The notes beneath the pieces were generated by a model. It searched no databases, had not been told where the DNA came from, and was given only the letters and a program-made list of their open reading frames with translations. A stretch of DNA of 11,363 bases, from positions 1 to 11,363 of the forward strand of contig CAZZHO010000152.1 of NCBI GenBank assembly GCA_964653795.1, read 5' to 3'. Shown here in pieces: positions 1-6,251 of the stretch. This DNA comes from JAWPMT01 sp964653795. GTDB taxonomy: Bacteria > Bacteroidota > Bacteroidia > Cytophagales > Cyclobacteriaceae. The stretch's first letter is position 1. Each line of letters starts with the position of its first letter. A program made the translations under genes and the position numbers.

Positions 1-280
1 CAGTACCTGCTACGCCTATTACACTCTTCCCTTTTAGTATTTCCGGAATAGCCTTTTCTTGTATTTCAGATGGTTTTTCAAAACCCTTCTTCTCTACTTC
101 CTTCAATAGTTGTGGATGTAGTTTCATGTCCGAAAACCGCATCTTGCTCTGATACTGTTTTTCGCCTTTCTTGCTAATATCGCTCAGAATATTGCGCTTG
201 TCCATCCTTGGATTTTTATGGCTGGACTTTGGTTTGGATCTAAATTTCCGTGACGGTTTCCTTTTGCTTTTCGTTTGCAT
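1..280 (-). CDS. DEAD-box ATP-dependent RNA helicase, N-terminal fragment (cut by window edge)
   Basis: Reading leftwards from an ATG at 280-278, 93 codons stay open to the window edge. Residues 1-45 are strongly basic and low in complexity (Lys/Arg/Ser rich), like the variable N-terminal extensions of some DEAD-box helicases. From residue 49 the family pattern starts: Phe49-Ser50-Asp51, a GFEKPSEIQ stretch at 66-74 (the Q motif, Gln74 contacting adenine in the family) and AIPEILKGKSVIGVAGTG at 77 onward, which runs into Walker A/motif I exactly where the window ends. DEAD-box proteins unwind RNA during ribosome assembly, decay or translation; the subtype cannot be told without motifs II-VI. 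An in-frame TAA lies 18 nt upstream of this ATG, so it is the earliest ATG; Met26 is an alternative. The gene is divergent from the rest of the left region. Confidence 0.88.
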   Translation of the reverse strand, partial: MQTKSKRKPSRKFRSKPKSSHKNPRMDKRNILSDISKKGEKQYQSKMRFSDMKLHPQLLKEVEKKGFEKPSEIQEKAIPEILKGKSVIGVAGT

Positions 281-340
281 TTCGTTGTTAAAACAGTGTT
301 ATCATGTACCTAAAGACTACCCTTCATCCTGCATGAATGG

Positions 341-454
341 ATGAGTAGACTTGTACTTTATAAAGCCAGGAAAGACAAAAAGGAAATCGCTGTGGAAGGA
401 TTACTAAGTGAAGAACCTCAACTTCTAGCCGCGAAGTTAGTCAAATCAGGGTAG
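341..454 (+). CDS. Possible small ORF of 37 codons, doubtful
   Basis: ATG at 341 to TAG at 452-454 encodes 37 residues with a plausible soluble composition: a basic N-terminal third (two Lys/Arg clusters) followed by an acidic, leucine-rich half. There is no signal peptide, membrane segment or recognised motif. It sits alone in the divergent spacer, 60 nt from the helicase start and about 200 nt before the next gene. Two other ATGs just upstream (333 and 337) are in other frames and stop at once. An ORF this short can occur by chance; I list it only because the region is otherwise unassigned. Confidence 0.18.
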   Translation: MSRLVLYKARKDKKEIAVEGLLSEEPQLLAAKLVKSG

Positions 455-520
455 TAAAGCTTATTTGCCTTAACAATTAATTAGTACCGAAGTCAATGCC
501 AGGTGTCAGGTAGCCTGTAC

Positions 521-533
521 GGAATGCTATTCC
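521..533. repeat. Inverted repeat GGAAT-gct-ATTCC
   Basis: Perfect 5-bp arms around a 3-nt centre. It is the first of four dyads upstream of the C2-like gene. It could be a regulator site or a weak hairpin; chance is possible at this length. Confidence 0.3.
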
Positions 534-534
534 T

Positions 535-551
535 TAATAAAATGTTTATTA
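535..551. repeat. Inverted repeat TAATAAA-atg-TTTATTA
   Basis: Perfect 7-bp arms with a 3-nt spacer, directly next to the dyad at 521-533. It is A/T only, so the chance expectation is raised, but its position among other dyads makes an operator possible. Confidence 0.35.
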
Positions 552-581
552 GTATTTGTTTATGTAAATCATAATAAACTT

Positions 582-593
582 AAATAATTATTT
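582..593. repeat. 12-bp perfect palindrome AAATAATTATTT
   Basis: Self-complementary over all 12 bases, about 70 bp before the start at 662. It lies beside the second copy (591-598) of the direct repeat TTTATGTA; the first copy is at 559-566, exactly 32 bp upstream, close to three helical turns. Confidence 0.3.
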
Positions 594-626
594 ATGTATC
601 AAACTTCATCTACTGGTTTTCTTTTG

Positions 627-639
627 CCGTTAGTAACGG
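627..639 (+). promoter_or_regulatory. Dyad CCGTTA-g-TAACGG just before the C2-like gene
   Basis: Perfect 6-bp arms around one base, ending 22 nt before the ATG at 662. Unlike the A/T-only dyads upstream, it contains six G/C pairs within an A/T-rich leader, which makes chance less likely. It could be an operator for a dimeric regulator or, if transcribed, a short leader hairpin. No regulator gene is adjacent. Confidence 0.4.
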
Positions 640-661
640 TACTGAACTAAAGCTAACACTG

Positions 662-1063
662 ATGATGAAAAGAAAAATAAGATTGAACCAAGTCCACTGC
701 AAGCTGCCTGATGAAATTGATAAGGACGAAATGTATCTCAAACATAAAGGCAAGAAGATCTGGCCTGCTGGTTTAATTTATTACCGAGTAGATACCGGTG
801 ATATCGCACCGATCAATGTTACGCTGGAAGTCGAGCAGGGGTGGAATGAAATAGAACTCTGGGATTTTGATTACTTGAGTAGGAATGACTTTTTGGGTGT
901 CTTCAAATTTATGGTGGATGACGAGCCGGGTGTTTATTCCAATACCATGATGTTGGTAGAGAAAAACAGTACAGCCGCGTATGTACTGGACTGGGAGATA
1001 CTGGATGCCGATGGAAATTCAGTTGCTGATGATGAACCTGCAAGAGAGGTGCAAAAAGTCTAA
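662..1063 (+). CDS. C2-like domain protein, function unknown
   Basis: This is a 133-residue protein without signal peptide or membrane segment, so probably cytoplasmic. Residues about 5-112 read as one beta-sandwich. The key piece is WDFDYLSRNDFLGVF at 67-81, which matches the C2-domain strand-loop pattern (D-x-D-x-x-S-x-x-D-F-L-G) with Asp68, Asp70 and Asp76 in the metal-binding positions. An acidic loop at 17-23 before a strand with Tyr25 and Lys27 resembles the first C2 calcium loop. C2 domains bind calcium, phospholipids or protein partners; which applies here is unknown. The C-terminal 20 residues are acidic and probably disordered. The start could be Met1 or Met2; there is no Shine-Dalgarno sequence. 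The next gene begins 9 nt after the stop, so the two are probably co-transcribed. Confidence 0.85.
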   Translation: MMKRKIRLNQVHCKLPDEIDKDEMYLKHKGKKIWPAGLIYYRVDTGDIAPINVTLEVEQGWNEIELWDFDYLSRNDFLGVFKFMVDDEPGVYSNTMMLVEKNSTAAYVLDWEILDADGNSVADDEPAREVQKV

Positions 1064-1072
1064 TAAGCTAAC

Positions 1073-1612
1073 ATGAGAAAGGGTTTTATTTGGTTTCTTT
1101 TGATAGTCACAGGAGTGCTGGCTCAAGCCCAGGATCCGGAGGTGATTGAGGATGAGTTTGAGGAGCTAACGTCTCAATGGCTGGAACAGTCTGATATTTT
1201 ACATCAATACGATGGAATCAACTCTTACTGTCAGGAACCGGATTTTAGGAAATCTGTAAACAAGGTCCTGGATACAGTCCATCACTATGATTCTTTGATC
1301 ATGCAAAAATTGAGGGATCCGGTACTGGCATTATCCGTGGATTACAAGGAGCAGAAAAAAACCATAAAGGATATAGCAAAATTAGAACTCGAGTATAGCA
1401 CCAAGGATTTCATTGAGCACATGAGAGAGGCGTGCGTCTTTAGAAACGAAATCGAAGCGGATGCTGAAGCTTTGAAAAAGAATTCTGGCGCCGAATCATA
1501 CGATGCGCAGGTACTGATTCTGGAAACCGAGATTCAACGATATCTCAACCATATAGACAAGCTGGTAACAAAGGTGGAAGATCACCTACACTATTTGTAC
1601 ATAGTGGATTGA
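1073..1612 (+). CDS. Secreted, mostly helical protein of unknown function
   Basis: The 179-residue product begins with a clear Sec signal peptide: basic MRKG, a hydrophobic core (residues 5-16) and an AQAQ cleavage region near residue 20. The mature part (about 159 residues) is rich in Glu, Lys, Leu and Asp and looks almost wholly alpha-helical, with possible coiled coil at about 85-130 and 145-175. It has only two cysteines, Cys53 and Cys121, which could form a disulfide in the periplasm. No lipobox is seen, so it is likely a soluble periplasmic or secreted protein. I do not recognise the family. It sits 9 nt after the C2-like gene, implying a shared transcript, although one product should be cytoplasmic and the other exported. 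Confidence 0.82.
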   Translation: MRKGFIWFLLIVTGVLAQAQDPEVIEDEFEELTSQWLEQSDILHQYDGINSYCQEPDFRKSVNKVLDTVHHYDSLIMQKLRDPVLALSVDYKEQKKTIKDIAKLELEYSTKDFIEHMREACVFRNEIEADAEALKKNSGAESYDAQVLILETEIQRYLNHIDKLVTKVEDHLHYLYIVD

Positions 1613-1668
1613 GTGGGGCTGAATGCTTCCACTTTACTTAGAATTATTTTCCATTTATTGAAATTGAC

Positions 1669-1959
1669 ATGTTAACGAACGAGGTAGTAAGAGTACACAG
1701 ATCGAAGATCTTTGAATTGCCCTTTAGCACAAAAGATATGCTTGAGGAAGAAGGTGATAGAGTGATTCGCAGAACACAATTAGAGAAAGCAATGAAGCTA
1801 GGTAATGATTATCGTCAGGCTGTGAAGATTCAATTCCAGACAAGTGATGGTGTAGTAGGGGAGACTGATGCTACAGTCTGGTCTCTAACAGAAGATAAAG
1901 TGGAATTAAAGGGAGGAAAGATAATTCCCATAGGAGCCATATTAAGTGTTGCAGTGTAG
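1669..1959 (+). CDS. Small conserved protein of unknown function (Bacteroidota type)
   Basis: This is a 96-residue soluble protein with no signal peptide. The N-terminal half has a helix-prone, charged stretch (residues 20-45, ending in a dibasic RR and LEKAMKLGN); the C-terminal half looks like a beta-meander (KIQFQTSDGVV, ETDATVWSL, KVELKGGKIIPIGAILSV). From memory, similar proteins of this length and layout (an EGDR segment, a LGN segment, a DG...ETTVW segment, and a KGG..IPI..I ending) are common single genes in Bacteroidota and carry no assigned role. The 56-nt gap from the secreted-protein gene leaves room for its own promoter, but none is clear. A strong terminator follows 24 nt after the stop. 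Confidence 0.8.
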   Translation: MLTNEVVRVHRSKIFELPFSTKDMLEEEGDRVIRRTQLEKAMKLGNDYRQAVKIQFQTSDGVVGETDATVWSLTEDKVELKGGKIIPIGAILSVAV

Positions 1960-1983
1960 GCTCATAAACTGAGTAGTGTTCTT

Positions 1984-2016
1984 AAACGCCAACTTCAGAT
2001 CGGTTGGCGTTTTTTT
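1984..2016 (+). terminator. Rho-independent terminator between convergent genes
   Basis: AAACGCCAAC (1984-1993) pairs perfectly with GTTGGCGTTT (2003-2012) around a 9-nt loop, and the T-run continues to 2016. It ends transcription from the 662-1959 genes. It lies 2 nt beyond the stop of the leftward icmF; in that direction the hairpin is followed by only three T, so leftward termination may be weaker. Confidence 0.9.
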
Positions 2017-2017
2017 A

Positions 2018-5000
2018 TTACATATTTCTTCGATATTGCCCGCCCACTTCAAACATAGCGTGGGTGATTTGCCCTAATGAACAGTACTTTGTGGTTTCCA
2101 TTAGCTGTTCAAAAGTATTCTCATTTTTCAATGCTACGTCCTGCAGGCTTCGTAGTGTCTCTTCAGATTTGCTACTATTCCTTGATTGTAGGTTTTGCAA
2201 ATTTTGGATCTGCGCTTCTTTCTCCTCGATCGTAGCTCTGATTACCTCTTCTGGTATAATAGTAGGAGACCCTTTCGAAGATAGGAATGTGTTTACTCCA
2301 ATAATGGGAAGTTCGCCGGTATGTTTCTTAGTCTCGTAATAGAGACTTTCCTCCTGAATCTTACTTCGTTGGTACATACTTTCCATGGCTCCCAATACTC
2401 CTCCGCGATCAGTGATTCGGTCAAATTCCGCCATTACGGCTTCTTCCACCAAGTCTGTAAGTTCCTCAGTGATGAAAGAACCTTGCATAGGATTCTCATT
2501 TCTAGCCAAGCCCAGTTCTTTATTAATGATCAGCTGTATGGCCATGGCCCTTCTTACAGAGTCTTCTGTTGGTGTAGTGATTGCCTCATCGTAGGCATTA
2601 GTATGCAATGAATTACAGTTGTCATATATCGCGTATAGAGCCTGTAGAGTTGTTCGTATATCGTTAAAATCAATCTCTTGTGCGTGGAGAGACCTTCCTG
2701 AAGTCTGAATATGATATTTCAGTTTCTGTGACCTTTCATTGGCACCATACTTCAGCTTCATAGCCTTGGCCCATATTCTTCTGGCGACTCTTCCGATTAC
2801 AGCATATTCAGGATCCACTCCATTACTGAAGAAGAAGGATAGGTTGGGCGCGAAATCATCGATATGCATTCCCCTGGAAAGATAGTATTCCACGAACGTG
2901 AAACCATTCGCCAGTGTAAAGGCCAATTGACTAATGGGGTTAGCTCCCGCCTCTGCTATATGATAACCTGAGATGGATACAGAATAGAAGTTTCGAACTT
3001 TCTGGTCAATGAAGTACTGCTGTACGTCTCCCATTAGTCTCAATGAGAACTCTGTCGAGAAGATGCAGGTGTTTTGTGCCTGATCTTCTTTCAGGATATC
3101 NNNNNNNNNNNNNNNNNNNNNNNNNNNNNNNNNNNNNNNNNNNNNNNNNNNNNNNNNNNNNNNNNNNNNNNNNNNNNNNNNNNNNNNNNNNNNNNNNNNN
3201 GGTCTGTGATCAGGATCCTCACCATACAATGTCACGGAATCGAAAGCAGTAGATAGTCTTGCAGCTGGCAACCCTTTTGAGACATAGTGAAAGCGCTTGT
3301 TCGTTCGCTCAGGACCACCTTCGCCGGCAAACATTCGGGTAGGGTCTTCACCTTGTCGTTTGAATGGAAAGACACCAGCTGTATAAGGGAATTCGCCTGG
3401 AACATTTTCCTGTAAAGTCCACTTTAGGATATCCCCCCAGGCCTCATATCTGGGCAGGCTCACCTTTTTGATTTTATTGTGTGATAAAGACTCAGTCGTT
3501 GTTTCAACCTTAATCTCTTTACCTCTTACTTCGTATTTGAAGAACTCACCCTGGTAATTGGCTTTTTTGGCATCCCAATCTTCCAGGATCTTTTGATTAT
3601 GAGGGTCCAGATCTAGTTGTAGATCAGATTTGGCTTTTTCAATGGCCTTAAGTGCTTCCTCTTGGTCCTTTAGGATATCAGCCGATTGATTTAGGCTATA
3701 AAGCTTCTGGGCAATTTCCTTTTGTTGTTCCGTTTTTTGATTGTAATCGCGGATACTGTCGGTGATCTCTGAAAGGTAGCGTACTCTTTTAGGCGGGATG
3801 ATAAAGATCTTCTCTGACATCTCCCTTGTGTTAGCAAAGTTGGATTTGAGATCTTCCGCTCCCTGTTTCTCTACCAGAGTATCCATGATGGCTTTATAGA
3901 GCTGATTCATCCCTGGATCATTGAATTGTGAGGCAATGGTACCATACACCGGAATTTGATCCTCCGTGGCTTCCCAGAGTTGATGGTTGCGTTGATACTG
4001 TTTTTTGACATCTCTCAACGCATCCAGAGCTCCACGCTTATCGAATTTATTCAGTGCAATGAGGTCCGCAAAGTCCAGCATGTCGATCTTCTCTAACTGC
4101 GTGGCAGCACCGTATTCAGGGGTCATTACATATAGCGACAGATCAGAGTGCTCCGTGATTTCAGTGTCGGACTGACCGATACCAGATGTTTCCAATATGA
4201 TCAGGTCAAAGCCAGCAGCCTTCGTGATATCAACTGCGTCCTGCACGTATTTTGAAAGAGCGAGGTTCGACTGTCTGGTGGCCAAAGATCTCATATAGAC
4301 CCTGTCGCTGAAGATAGCGTTCATCCTGATCCTATCTCCAAGGAGGGCACCGCCTGTTTTTCTTTTCGAAGGATCTACTGAAATCACTGCTATTTTTTTA
4401 TCATCGAAATCGACGAGAAATCTTCTCACCAATTCATCTACAAGTGAGGACTTACCGGCCCCTCCAGTACCAGTAATGCCCAAGACTGGGGCACTTTTCT
4501 TTTGTTGGTTCTGGTCTCTGATTTGTTGAATGACTCCCTCATGTTCATTTGGAAAGTTTTCGACGGAGGAAATGAGTCTGGCAATGTCCGGGTAGTGATC
4601 AGTATCTAAACGGCTCACTTGTCCATTCAAAGATTCCCCAATTGTGAAATCACTTTTTTGAACAAGATCATTGATCATACCCTGAAGTCCCATTTCACGC
4701 CCGTCATCGGGAGAATAGATCTTGGCAATACCATAGTCATGAAGCTCCTTGATTTCCTCAGGTAATATGGTGCCACCACCACCTCCAAAGATTTTGATCT
4801 GGGATGCTCCTCTTTCTTTGAGCAGGTCGTACATGTACTTGAAATATTCGACGTGTCCACCCTGGTAAGAAGTAATGGCGATAGCATGAGCATCTTCCTG
4901 AATAGCGCAATCCACTATTTCCTGTACTGCCCGATTATGTCCCAAATGAATCACCTCGCATCCGGTAGATTGAATAATTCTCCGCATAATGTTGATGGCC

Positions 5001-5092
5001 GCGTCATGACCATCAAATAGGGAGGCTGCCGTGACAATACGAATGTGATTTTTGGGCTTATAAGGGGTATCAGCTACGTGGCTCATAATCAA
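2018..5092 (-). CDS. icmF: Fused isobutyryl-CoA mutase IcmF (B12 domain, G-protein chaperone, mutase), interrupted by an N run
   Basis: IcmF interconverts isobutyryl-CoA and n-butyryl-CoA using adenosylcobalamin in the cytoplasm, with a built-in MeaB-like GTPase that guards the cofactor. The N-terminal B12 domain (about 15-145) has DGHDAA at 27-32, with His29 as the cobalt ligand, SYQGGH at 75-80 and GGGGGT at 103-108. The G domain (about 200-410) shows Walker A GTGGAGKS at 208-215, VDPSKRKTGGALLGDR at 239-254, ETSGIGQSD at 301-309 and NKFD at 348-351. A helical linker (about 440-510) leads to the mutase barrel, with SISGYH ending at His711, the catalytic His of the family. Phe588 and Gln673 occupy the positions held by Tyr89 and Arg207 in methylmalonyl-CoA mutase, as in IcmF. 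Residues 631-664 fall in N bases. Residue numbers after 630 are nominal. Met3 is an alternative start. Confidence 0.93.
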   Translation of the reverse strand: MIMSHVADTPYKPKNHIRIVTAASLFDGHDAAINIMRRIIQSTGCEVIHLGHNRAVQEIVDCAIQEDAHAIAITSYQGGHVEYFKYMYDLLKERGASQIKIFGGGGGTILPEEIKELHDYGIAKIYSPDDGREMGLQGMINDLVQKSDFTIGESLNGQVSRLDTDHYPDIARLISSVENFPNEHEGVIQQIRDQNQQKKSAPVLGITGTGGAGKSSLVDELVRRFLVDFDDKKIAVISVDPSKRKTGGALLGDRIRMNAIFSDRVYMRSLATRQSNLALSKYVQDAVDITKAAGFDLIILETSGIGQSDTEITEHSDLSLYVMTPEYGAATQLEKIDMLDFADLIALNKFDKRGALDALRDVKKQYQRNHQLWEATEDQIPVYGTIASQFNDPGMNQLYKAIMDTLVEKQGAEDLKSNFANTREMSEKIFIIPPKRVRYLSEITDSIRDYNQKTEQQKEIAQKLYSLNQSADILKDQEEALKAIEKAKSDLQLDLDPHNQKILEDWDAKKANYQGEFFKYEVRGKEIKVETTTESLSHNKIKKVSLPRYEAWGDILKWTLQENVPGEFPYTAGVFPFKRQGEDPTRMFAGEGGPERTNKRFHYVSKGLPAARLSTAFDSVTLYGEDPDHRXXXXXXXXXXXXXXXXXXXXXXXXXXXXXXXXXXDILKEDQAQNTCIFSTEFSLRLMGDVQQYFIDQKVRNFYSVSISGYHIAEAGANPISQLAFTLANGFTFVEYYLSRGMHIDDFAPNLSFFFSNGVDPEYAVIGRVARRIWAKAMKLKYGANERSQKLKYHIQTSGRSLHAQEIDFNDIRTTLQALYAIYDNCNSLHTNAYDEAITTPTEDSVRRAMAIQLIINKELGLARNENPMQGSFITEELTDLVEEAVMAEFDRITDRGGVLGAMESMYQRSKIQEESLYYETKKHTGELPIIGVNTFLSSKGSPTIIPEEVIRATIEEKEAQIQNLQNLQSRNSSKSEETLRSLQDVALKNENTFEQLMETTKYCSLGQITHAMFEVGGQYRRNM
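3101..3200. other. Assembly gap: 100 N within icmF
   Basis: Exactly 100 consecutive N, the usual placeholder for a scaffold gap of unknown size. Left of the gap in coding direction the protein reads GEDPDHR plus a CCN (Pro) codon; right of it, it resumes at DILKEDQAQ. Methylmalonyl-CoA mutases have roughly 65 residues between these points and IcmF proteins have more, so 34 residues cannot be the true content. Confidence 0.95.
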
Positions 5093-5349
5093 TGAGATTA
5101 CAGTTCAAACATGTCAAAATTACGGCTTCTGGAGCATTCATTTTTTAGGAGGAACGCAGCCCTTTCAATTGAATTTGGGAAACGTTTTATAGTCTCTACT
5201 ATTTCTACAACAATATTTTATGGCTTGAGGGTTTTTCAAAAGGTAATTCCAGGTGAAAGGCTCTTTTACGAAAAGTGAATTTTTTCTTATAAAATTTTTG
5301 AAGGTTGTTAGATTGACCAGAAATTGAAGCAGGAAGAATTTAAAGAACT
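5093..5349. other. Divergent promoter region between icmF and the crotonase gene
   Basis: 257 bp between two leftward/rightward starts should hold both promoters. On the minus strand TAATTTTG (5122-5115) fits the Bacteroidota -7 box TAnnTTTG. On the plus strand TTTG at 5174-5177 is 19 bp before TACTATTT (5197-5204), a poor -7 match. A perfect 5-bp inverted repeat CTTTT-acg-AAAAG lies at 5263-5275. No small gene is visible. Confidence 0.55.
5115..5122 (-). promoter_or_regulatory. Candidate -7 box of the icmF promoter
   Basis: TAATTTTG on the minus strand matches TAnnTTTG exactly, 22 nt before the icmF start. It would give a very short leader. The expected TTG about 19-21 bp further upstream is missing, so this is only suggestive. 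Confidence 0.3.
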
Positions 5350-6147
5350 ATGAGCGAGGAAAGAGTACTAATTGAAATCCAGGACCATGTCGCCACTGTA
5401 ACGCTGAATAGAGGAGATAAGATGAATGCACTGGATCAGGCGATGTTTGATGCTATTATTGGTGCTTCAGATCAATTGGCCAAGGACCCATCTGTGAGGG
5501 CGGTAGTATTGACAGGAGCTGGAAAGGCTTTTTGTGCGGGTTTGGATGTTATGAGCTTTGGGAATGCGAATGGTGGAGAAGGTTTCGCTTTGACACCCAG
5601 GACTTATGGGATAGCCAATATGTGGCAACAGGCTGTGTGGGGTTGGAGAGATCTTCCTGTTCCTGTGATTGCCGCAGTTCATGGGGTGTCATTTGGTGGA
5701 GGGCTGCAAATCATGCTGGGTGCGGACATCAAGTATGTGAAAGCCGATACAAAGTTGAGTATCCTCGAGATGAAATGGGGCATTATCCCGGATATGGTCG
5801 GGACACAGCTGATGAGACACTCGGTGAGAGATGATATCATTCGGGAGCTTACCTATACCCATAGAGTATTTTCAGGGGAGGAGGCAGTAGAATACGGATT
5901 TGCGACTCACCTTTCTGAAAATCCTTTAGAAGATGCTAAGAAGTTAGCTGAGGAAATCGCTACCAAGAGCCCGAGTGCTGTAGTGAAAGCGAAGAAGGTC
6001 TTGAATAAGGCTCCATACTTGAATGTGGAGGACGGATTGATGCTGGAGAGTGAAGAGCAACAAGAGATTATGATGAAACCCAATCAATTGGAGGCAGTTT
6101 TCTCTAGTATGGAAAAGCGCCCTGGGAAGTTTGAGGATTACAGATAG
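5350..6147 (+). CDS. Crotonase/enoyl-CoA hydratase family protein with a non-canonical active site
   Basis: The 265 residues match the normal length of a one-domain crotonase. Visible landmarks are the N-terminal LNRGDKMNALD (19-29), the oxyanion-hole stretch AFCAGLD (60-66), the HGVSFGGGLQ segment (111-120) and LEMKWGIIPDMVGTQ (139-153). In classical enoyl-CoA hydratase two Glu residues act; here the first position is Gln120, while Glu140 is kept. Asp148 lies 8 residues after Glu140, as the catalytic Asp does in dienoyl-CoA isomerase. The closest group I recall is the PRK07509-type enoyl-CoA hydratase family, which shares the GGGLQ, PDM and C-terminal KRPGKFED-like features. The reaction is therefore an acyl-CoA hydration or isomerisation, not fixed by sequence. 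It is divergent from icmF, suggesting related acyl-CoA catabolism. The start has no Shine-Dalgarno sequence; upstream is A/T-rich. Confidence 0.88.
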   Translation: MSEERVLIEIQDHVATVTLNRGDKMNALDQAMFDAIIGASDQLAKDPSVRAVVLTGAGKAFCAGLDVMSFGNANGGEGFALTPRTYGIANMWQQAVWGWRDLPVPVIAAVHGVSFGGGLQIMLGADIKYVKADTKLSILEMKWGIIPDMVGTQLMRHSVRDDIIRELTYTHRVFSGEEAVEYGFATHLSENPLEDAKKLAEEIATKSPSAVVKAKKVLNKAPYLNVEDGLMLESEEQQEIMMKPNQLEAVFSSMEKRPGKFEDYR

Positions 6148-6251
6148 AAAGGTTTTTCTGATTCTTAACGTTTCCTTCATCCGTATTGATCTAGGGACTT
6201 CTCAAAATTGAGTATCTTATTGGTTTTCAATAATATAAAACCACTGAATCA

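Larger units (their letters stand above)
281..661. other. Divergent intergenic region with a cluster of inverted repeats
   Basis: About 380 bases separate the leftward helicase from the rightward C2-like gene, so promoters for both probably lie here. The right half is very A/T-rich. It holds several perfect inverted repeats (521-533, 535-551, 582-593, 627-639) and a direct repeat TTTATGTA at 559-566 and 591-598. One short ORF (341-454) is possible. I found no convincing full Bacteroidota promoter, no tRNA and no recognisable riboswitch. Confidence 0.6.

Noticed and set aside
1613..1632. Hairpin GTGGGG...CTTCCAC after the secreted-protein gene
   Set aside because: Only four canonical pairs plus two wobbles and just three T after it; too weak to call a terminator.
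2004..2339. Plus-strand ORF of 111 codons opposite the 3' end of icmF
   Set aside because: It lies wholly antisense to a strongly conserved mutase region, shows Cys/Phe/Ser-rich shadow composition and begins inside the terminator area.
3043..3256. Plus-strand ORFs running through the N run
   Set aside because: They exist only because N bases cannot contain stop codons; they are antisense to icmF.
5174..5204. TTTG with 19-bp spacing to TACTATTT as a crotonase promoter
   Set aside because: Spacing fits, but the -7 half matches TAnnTTTG poorly and leaves a leader of about 140 nt; kept only as a note in the region entry.
5944..6180. Minus-strand 78-codon ORF opposite the end of the crotonase gene
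   Set aside because: It is antisense to a well-supported enzyme and has no recognisable motif.
6217..6233. Inverted repeat TTATTG-gtttt-CAATAA before the YegP gene
   Set aside because: A/T-dominated 6-bp arms in an A/T-rich leader, with no second supporting signal; not separable from chance.
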